From Prevotellaceae bacterium KH2P17 (GTDB lineage: Bacteria > Bacteroidota > Bacteroidia > Bacteroidales > Bacteroidaceae): a stretch of DNA of 64,000 bases. Where the stretch lies: positions 145,272 to 209,271 of the forward strand of contig FZRE01000003.1 of assembly GCA_900199655.1 (NCBI GenBank), written 5' to 3'. Numbering within the stretch: the stretch's first letter is position 1; every line of letters starts with the position of its first letter. Below the pieces are notes generated by a model. The model saw only the letters and a list, made by a program, of their open reading frames with translations. It did not search any database and was not told the DNA's origin. A program made the translations under genes and the position numbers. Positions 59,311 through 64,000 of the stretch are shown piece by piece.

Positions 59311-61908
59311 TCAGTTAATGTCGAAACTCCATTTAACGATGAATTCGCGCGGTCGCAGACGGTTAGCGGTGCAGGTTTGCAGGGTGTTGGTAAGCTGGAT
59401 ACGCTCTATCCGGTCTTTTCCGACGATGTTGTTAACCTCTACCGAGAGCTCGGAATGGCTGTTCTTGTAACTCAGCGCGACGTCGCAGAAGTAGTTCCTG
59501 CCAAGCGTTTTGTCGTTGGTGTAGAGCAGTTCGTTGTTCCAGGTCATCATGATTTTGGGTGTGAAGAAGAAGTAGAAGCCTAATTCATGCTTCCAGTTCA
59601 GGGTCTTTCCGGCCGAGAGAGCTTTGCTGGTGAGGTTCTTCTGCCGTGTAATGGTTACCGAAGAGCTGCCTTCGAGCGACAGCAGCGGCCACGGGCGGAG
59701 CGAGTAGTTGGTGCCGATGGTGGTGGTGTACATGCGGGCATCGTTCAGTTTGTGGGCTATCAGGAGCTGATAGTCGCTGCGTTGGGCCCTGACACTTGTG
59801 GCAATGTAGGCCTTTGCCCATGAGAACGACTTGCTGATGCGGGCCGTAATGCCCGCGGTGGCGGATGTGTAGCTGCTGTCGGTGGCCATTATCGTGTAGA
59901 CCGACTGGTTGAGACGGTATTCGTACAGGGTGCTGCCGGCGGTGCGGCTGTAGGTTGGCTGAATGTAGAAGAACATGCCGGAGAGCGGGTTGGCATATTC
60001 ATAGGAGACGGCGAAGGTCGTGGCTCGGGTGGATGACGTCTTGCCCTTGTTCATCATCCGCGTGCGATAGTCGGTAAAGAGCGGCGTATCGAAAATGAAT
60101 TCTGCCGTCAGCGGGGCGTGGGTGGCGGTTACTGAGGCCGAGAGAGTTGACATGGCGGAGATTTGCCAGTGGTACGAAAGCCTTGGGTCTAACCATAGAT
60201 GCCGGTCGTGCGACTGCTTGTACGACTGGTGTACCAGTAATGTCTTGGCATAGACGGCCAGCCGGTGGCTGCCGAAATTGAGTGTCATGGAAGGCGTGCA
60301 GTACAGCGTGCGGCAGATATAGGGGCTTTGGTGCGAGGTCTGAGGTCCCGTTTCTACGCCAATGTACTGGTGATCGTAGGTTGCTCCTACGGTGTTCTCG
60401 ATGTTGAAACGGCCGATGGGTACGGCGCAGTTCAGTTCCGATTTGATGTTCAGGTAGCGCTGTGAGAGCTTTTCTGTTTCGCCTTGCGCGGTGAACAGAC
60501 GGCCAGGCAGGTTGTGATAGGTGATGTTGGTGTTCCATTTGTACACGCGCTTGGCCTGTGTGGTGTGCGACAGGTGTAGCTCGTCGGCTATGTATTGCTT
60601 GTGCGGCTTTATCATCTGGCGGGTGTCTGTGCCGTTGAGGCGCATGCTGCCCGTACTCTTGTTGAAGTCCATGTACCCTCTCAGGTTGTTGTTCACGAAT
60701 GTGTTGTCGCCGTTGTATTGATAGTTAGCTTCGCCTTTCCACTGGCTCCGCGTATTCGTGATGTCGTCTTCTTCGAGTATGGTGGGCATGCCTTCGATGG
60801 TGAGATAGGTTTCGGAACTCTTTTTCCACAGGTCGCTCTTATCGAGAAAGATGTTTCCCTGCAGGCGCAGTTCCGACTCCTTTCCCGTCTTCCACAGCCA
60901 GTTGCCGGCCATAAGGTGGCTGCGGTTGAACTCATGGCGCTCTTGTTTCATGTTTGGAACGCTGACCTCCATGAGCGAGAGCAGTCCGTCTTCACTTTCA
61001 ATCATGCTTTGGCTTTGCATGACTAAATCCCTTACCTCGGTGCTGATGTCTTTCCCCGTGTTGTTATTTTTATACAGCATCAGGGTTTGGAACTGCTTGT
61101 TGAAGTACAATCCCAATGCCCGGTTGTCGTAAATAAAGCGCTGCCCGTAGCCTGCTCCTAAGTCCATGGTGCCGCTCCAAACGGCTTTGGCATCGTCGGT
61201 GAGTACCAGGTTGAGTGCAGCCTGGTCGCTGAACTGTACGCCGTGCAGCGATTTTACGGGCTGATGGTTCTGCAGCACCTGTACGTTCTGTATCTTGTCG
61301 GCCGGTATGTTCTTGTTGGCAACCCCGTATTGGGAGCCCATGAGGTCGAGTCCTTCAATGTAGAACTTGTTGATGGCCTTGCCTTGGAATTTAACAGAGC
61401 CGTCGCTCGACACCTCCATGCCCGGCATCTTGGCTATTACATCGCCTATGCTGCGGTCCTGCCCCTGACGGAAACCGGCCACGGAGTAAGTGAGCGTGTC
61501 GCCGCTGGCCTGTATGCGCTTGGCCCTTACGGTTACTTCCTTGAGCGTGAACTTGTCTTTCCGGAGTACAATGGTCATGCTGTCCTTCATCTCTCCGGGC
61601 GGTATTACCTTGGTTTGGTAGCCTAAATAGCTTACCTTAAACGCCTGCAACGTGTTCTCTTTCAGCGTGTCGGGTACAGAGAGGCTGTACTGCCCCTGCT
61701 CGTTCGTCGTGGTATAGGCCAGTATCCGCTCTGCTCTGTCTATGCCTACAAGGGTAGCTTGCACCAGGGGAGCCCCGTCACTCCCCTTTACCGTGCCGGT
61801 GAATACTTGTGCACGGGAACTGATACTTATCAGGCAAAGGAGTGTTATAGGGATGTTAGTTTTCAAGGAAAACCGGAATTCTCTTCTTGTAAACAATTGG
61901 TTTGCCAT
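59311..61908 (-). CDS. Outer-membrane barrel protein with CarboxypepD_reg domain, GLPGLI partner
   Basis: An 865-residue protein. The N-terminus has a signal sequence (NIPITLLCLISISSRAQ), then a carboxypeptidase-regulatory-like domain (FTGTVKGSDGAPLVQATLVG to FKVSYLGYQTKV), a plug-like region (VIAKMPGMEVSSDGSVKFQG, KINKFYIEG-like NKFYIEGLDLMGSQY) and a large barrel ending KWSFDIN. It overlaps the GLPGLI gene by 53 bp, with no later methionine that would fit a signal peptide, so the two are probably translated in a coupled way. Ligand is unknown; this pair is often found together in Bacteroidetes. Confidence 0.88.
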   Translation of the reverse strand: MANQLFTRREFRFSLKTNIPITLLCLISISSRAQVFTGTVKGSDGAPLVQATLVGIDRAERILAYTTTNEQGQYSLSVPDTLKENTLQAFKVSYLGYQTKVIPPGEMKDSMTIVLRKDKFTLKEVTVRAKRIQASGDTLTYSVAGFRQGQDRSIGDVIAKMPGMEVSSDGSVKFQGKAINKFYIEGLDLMGSQYGVANKNIPADKIQNVQVLQNHQPVKSLHGVQFSDQAALNLVLTDDAKAVWSGTMDLGAGYGQRFIYDNRALGLYFNKQFQTLMLYKNNNTGKDISTEVRDLVMQSQSMIESEDGLLSLMEVSVPNMKQERHEFNRSHLMAGNWLWKTGKESELRLQGNIFLDKSDLWKKSSETYLTIEGMPTILEEDDITNTRSQWKGEANYQYNGDNTFVNNNLRGYMDFNKSTGSMRLNGTDTRQMIKPHKQYIADELHLSHTTQAKRVYKWNTNITYHNLPGRLFTAQGETEKLSQRYLNIKSELNCAVPIGRFNIENTVGATYDHQYIGVETGPQTSHQSPYICRTLYCTPSMTLNFGSHRLAVYAKTLLVHQSYKQSHDRHLWLDPRLSYHWQISAMSTLSASVTATHAPLTAEFIFDTPLFTDYRTRMMNKGKTSSTRATTFAVSYEYANPLSGMFFYIQPTYSRTAGSTLYEYRLNQSVYTIMATDSSYTSATAGITARISKSFSWAKAYIATSVRAQRSDYQLLIAHKLNDARMYTTTIGTNYSLRPWPLLSLEGSSSVTITRQKNLTSKALSAGKTLNWKHELGFYFFFTPKIMMTWNNELLYTNDKTLGRNYFCDVALSYKNSHSELSVEVNNIVGKDRIERIQLTNTLQTCTANRLRPREFIVKWSFDIN

Positions 61909-62659
61909 CTCTTCCTATTGGGTGGTCAATGATGCCAAACCGTTTGACGTATTCCACGGGGTTGGCAGCGCTTTCTTCTTTCAGGCGTTTTAACTCCTGC
62001 TTGGTGCATTTGATGCTTTTATCCAGCGACGGGATGGACACCGTACCCTCCCCTTGCCTGATTTCGAAACATTCGAAAGAGAAGATGCCGGAGTCATCAT
62101 GAGCATAGAGAATGAGCCCCGGCAGTCCTTGCAGCTTCCACGGGCCAGCCTGAACGGGGATGGAACTTGTGAAGCACGCCGTCCATTTGCGGTTTCCGTA
62201 CGTGCAGGTGGCAAACTGGCACGGCATATTCAAAATTGTGGTGTCGCGGGGTTGGATGGTCCACGTTATGGGAGCGATGGGTTCTTTATAATAGAAACTT
62301 TTATATTCTCTGTCAGCGATCGTCCTCTGACCTTGTATAGGGTAATTGTTAAATACATATTCAAATGACCGTGGAGTAGGATATTGCCCTATGAGCCTCA
62401 AAGCCTCCTGAACACTCCCATGCGCTTTCGTGACGCTGTCAGCAATTTCCTCTCTTCTTTTTTGCCATCTTCCGTAGTATGCCGTACGGTGTTGGCCAAT
62501 TTCAAGCACCTTTTCCTCCGTTTTCAAATCCTTTTGGTCGGTGTACGACTTGAAACTGTACAGGTAGTAGGCACGCATGCGTACAGAGTCAACTTCTTGC
62601 CCCTGCACATTTGTGCTAAGTGTAGCAAGCAGTGTAAATAAGAAGAATTTATTATACAT
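61856..62659 (-). CDS. GLPGLI family protein
   Basis: A 267-residue secreted protein with a signal peptide (FLFTLLATLSTNVQGQ). The name-giving motif appears as GPWKLQGLPGLILYAHDD near residue 185, with the usual preceding FTSSIPVQ segment. Function is unknown, but such genes are commonly next to outer-membrane barrel genes of the type found downstream, suggesting a joint role at the outer membrane. It has a full consensus promoter at 62762-62793 and a 5' leader of about 95 bases with a hairpin (GGGGAG, CATTC, CTCCCC). Confidence 0.9.
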   Translation of the reverse strand: MYNKFFLFTLLATLSTNVQGQEVDSVRMRAYYLYSFKSYTDQKDLKTEEKVLEIGQHRTAYYGRWQKRREEIADSVTKAHGSVQEALRLIGQYPTPRSFEYVFNNYPIQGQRTIADREYKSFYYKEPIAPITWTIQPRDTTILNMPCQFATCTYGNRKWTACFTSSIPVQAGPWKLQGLPGLILYAHDDSGIFSFECFEIRQGEGTVSIPSLDKSIKCTKQELKRLKEESAANPVEYVKRFGIIDHPIGRDGKPIVYKKRIPVFLEN

Positions 62660-62761
62660 CTGTACAAAAGTTTCTAAGTTCTGATTTCATGATGAATTAT
62701 AAACGAGGCATGGGGAGCATTCCTCCCCTGTCTTTTACATGAGTGATAGATTAAAGCATGT

Positions 62762-62793
62762 CAAATATATTGAATATAATTGATAGTTGCAAA
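62762..62793 (-). promoter_or_regulatory. Promoter of the GLPGLI-barrel operon
   Basis: Minus strand TTTG (62790-62793), 20 bp, TATATTTG (62762-62769), a full consensus match. This suggests housekeeping transcription rather than the ECF factor encoded nearby. Confidence 0.75.
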
Positions 62794-62863
62794 TAAAAAA
62801 CGGTTCTTTAATAATTTTTATACAATAAATATTCAAGGGCGGATTCCATAAGCAAGTGCAAAG

Positions 62864-63817
62864 TTAGGCAATTCTTTCCTTAATGAGGTCTTTAGGCTTC
62901 CCAAATCCGTTTTTCTTTCTTGGCCTGTTGTTCAATTTTTCCATCACGTGTCTGATATACTGCTTTGTTATTCCCCTGAAATCCGTCTTCTTGGGTATAT
63001 ACTGCCTGATGAGTCCGTTCATGTTCTCTATGGCCCCCTTCTCCCATGACGAGTATGGATGTGCGAAGTAAACGGTCGTGTCCAGTTCCCTTGCGATGAT
63101 TTGGTGTGCGGCAAACTCAGTGCCGTTGTCAGTCGTTATGGTCCTTACGGGCACCCCGCATCCTGCGAGCAGCCTTACCACGGTCTTGGCCAGTGGGACC
63201 GCCCTCTTTCCCGTCTCGAGCTTTTCCATGAGCATGTAGCCGCTTTTCCTTTCCACCAGGGTCACTATGGCCCCCTTGCCGTCCTTTCCGACAATGGTGT
63301 CCATCTCCCAGTCACCCAGGGTCTGTCCGTTGGCCCCAGCCGGCCTTTCCTCAATGGATACGCGGTCGGGAATCGGCGACTTCACCTCCCGGGCCGAGCC
63401 CCGTGCCTTCCTCATGCCATGCCTAAGGTACCTGTGGATGCTGTCCTTGTAGTGGGGAGGGAGGGCTGCTATCCAGTTGTAGATGGTTGACGTCGATACC
63501 CTCACCCCCTCCTCCTTCCTAAGCCACCCCGAGACCTGTTCGGGCGACCACTGCTCCCCTCGGATGAGTTCAAAGACCCTGCCGCGCACATAAGGGGCTA
63601 TCGATCGGTTGCCCGGGGTCTTGGCCCTGCGGCGTCTGGTCCTCAACACGGCCAGGCGGCCGTCATACACACCATCCGCCTTGGAGTTGCGCCTGCGTTC
63701 GCGGCTAACCGTGCTCACGGACACCCCAATGGTACCCGCGATGAAACTAAGTGAGCATTTTCTTTGGAGTAACACACTTATTGTGTATCTTTGCTCCGGG
63801 GTTAATTGTTTATACAT
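62864..63817 (-). CDS. IS30-family transposase
   Basis: A 317-residue transposase. The N-terminal helix-turn-helix (LTPEQRYTISVLLQRKCSLS, then SVSTVSRERRRN) binds the ends. The DDE catalytic triad appears in GDWEMDTIVG, TTDNGTEFAA and SSWEKGAIENMNGLIRQYIPK (shown in part), which are typical IS30 contexts. The frame is intact. I chose the ATG at 63817 (MYKQLTPEQ), since a start two codons upstream would be TTG. The -7 element TAATTTTG (63826-63833) lies only 8 bp upstream. Confidence 0.95.
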   Translation of the reverse strand: MYKQLTPEQRYTISVLLQRKCSLSFIAGTIGVSVSTVSRERRRNSKADGVYDGRLAVLRTRRRRAKTPGNRSIAPYVRGRVFELIRGEQWSPEQVSGWLRKEEGVRVSTSTIYNWIAALPPHYKDSIHRYLRHGMRKARGSAREVKSPIPDRVSIEERPAGANGQTLGDWEMDTIVGKDGKGAIVTLVERKSGYMLMEKLETGKRAVPLAKTVVRLLAGCGVPVRTITTDNGTEFAAHQIIARELDTTVYFAHPYSSWEKGAIENMNGLIRQYIPKKTDFRGITKQYIRHVMEKLNNRPRKKNGFGKPKDLIKERIA

Positions 63818-63844
63818 ACGCAATACAAAATTAGTTAATCCCAG

Positions 63845-63874
63845 GGAGGGGGACGAAAGTTCCCCTCCTTTTTT
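63845..63874 (+). terminator. Hairpin with T run upstream of the IS30 transposase
   Basis: GGAGGGG and CCCCTCC, with inner AC-GAAA-GT, form a stable hairpin followed on the plus strand by six T. It overlaps the expected -33 region of the transposase promoter and could stop outside transcription running on the plus strand. Confidence 0.65.
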
Positions 63875-64000
63875 GTATTGCTTAAGTTATCCGACGATGC
63901 TCTTTGGGGGCTTCGCGCCCCCAGCCGCAAGGCAAACCTCCGCGGTGTTTTTCATGGGTTATTCACCACGGAATGTTTGCACTTCTAAGTGGAAAGAGCA

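Larger units (their letters stand above)
62840..63990 (-). mobile_element. IS30-family insertion sequence (ends approximate)
   Basis: A single transposase gene is flanked by AAGTGCAAA at 62854-62862 and its inverted copy TTTGCACTT at 63976-63984. These may be the cores of imperfect terminal repeats. The interval of about 1.13-1.15 kb agrees with IS30-family elements of Bacteroidetes. The outer ends and target duplication are not resolved, and the right end is close to the window edge. Confidence 0.65.

Noticed and set aside
1..64000. tRNA, rRNA, integrase or attachment sites
   Set aside because: I found no cloverleaf-like segment, rRNA sequence, tyrosine recombinase or phage gene by reading; a covariance-model search would be decisive for tRNAs.

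Overview
The window reads as a Bacteroidales chromosome, most likely Prevotellaceae. Start sites are preceded by the Bacteroidetes-type promoter (TTTG, about 20 bp, TAnnTTTG) rather than E. coli boxes. Gene families typical of the group are present: type IX secretion protein PorE, GLPGLI protein, OMP_b-brl/CarboxypepD_reg barrels, DUF1573, DUF4492-cydAB and lutABC. The GC content looks moderately high. No rRNA, tRNA or CRISPR was found.

Layout. 1-8.0 kb (+): 3' end of a glutamine synthetase, a giant thioester-less alpha-2-macroglobulin, a DUF1573 protein and ispH. 8.5-14.6 kb (-): a two-component system, a PNPOx-like protein with a bacterioferritin-like protein, folA-thyA, and an rRNA m5C methyltransferase. 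14.7-16.4 kb (+): membrane protein, ECF sigma factor and DUF5056 partner. 16.6-22.6 kb (-): porE, an acyltransferase, topB and a stand-alone LUD protein. 23.1-25.8 kb (+): lutABC. 26.4-34.2 kb (-): a tightly packed run of genes (MATE pump, cytidylate-kinase-like, phosphoesterase, small membrane protein, rmlB, small protein, purT, fdtA-like, GNAT, DegT aminotransferase) that contains a dTDP-3-amino-sugar cassette. 34.7-39.5 kb (+): subtilase, xseAB, ilvE, trmB. 39.6-41.6 kb (-): a short GH115-like protein. 41.7-42.8 kb (+): Mrp ATPase. 43.2-49.1 kb (-): a tripartite ABC-2 efflux operon without ATPase gene. 49.3-53.0 kb (+): DUF4492-cydAB and a periplasmic cyclophilin. 53.2-62.7 kb (-): a methyltransferase, an ECF sigma factor fused to an inner-membrane helix and outer-membrane barrel, two large outer-membrane barrels and a GLPGLI protein. 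62.8-64 kb: an IS30-family insertion sequence.

Two things stand out. First, the gene at 54232-55881 encodes one polypeptide made of an ECF sigma factor, one transmembrane helix, a Pro/Ala-rich linker and a terminal outer-membrane beta-barrel. This would tether a sigma factor across the whole envelope. It resembles the dual-membrane-spanning anti-sigma architecture known in Bacteroides, but with the anti-sigma domain missing and the sigma factor itself fused in. Second, the intergenic regions carry a superfamily of short palindrome arrays with an exact 22-bp period. At least ten are present, in three core-sequence families. Five of the six convergent gene junctions hold at least one, and the sixth is only 13 bp long. 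Two of the arrays are part of a larger composite element of about 345 bp that includes a 143-bp MITE-like unit and occurs in opposite orientations at 8.1-8.5 kb and 26.0-26.4 kb.
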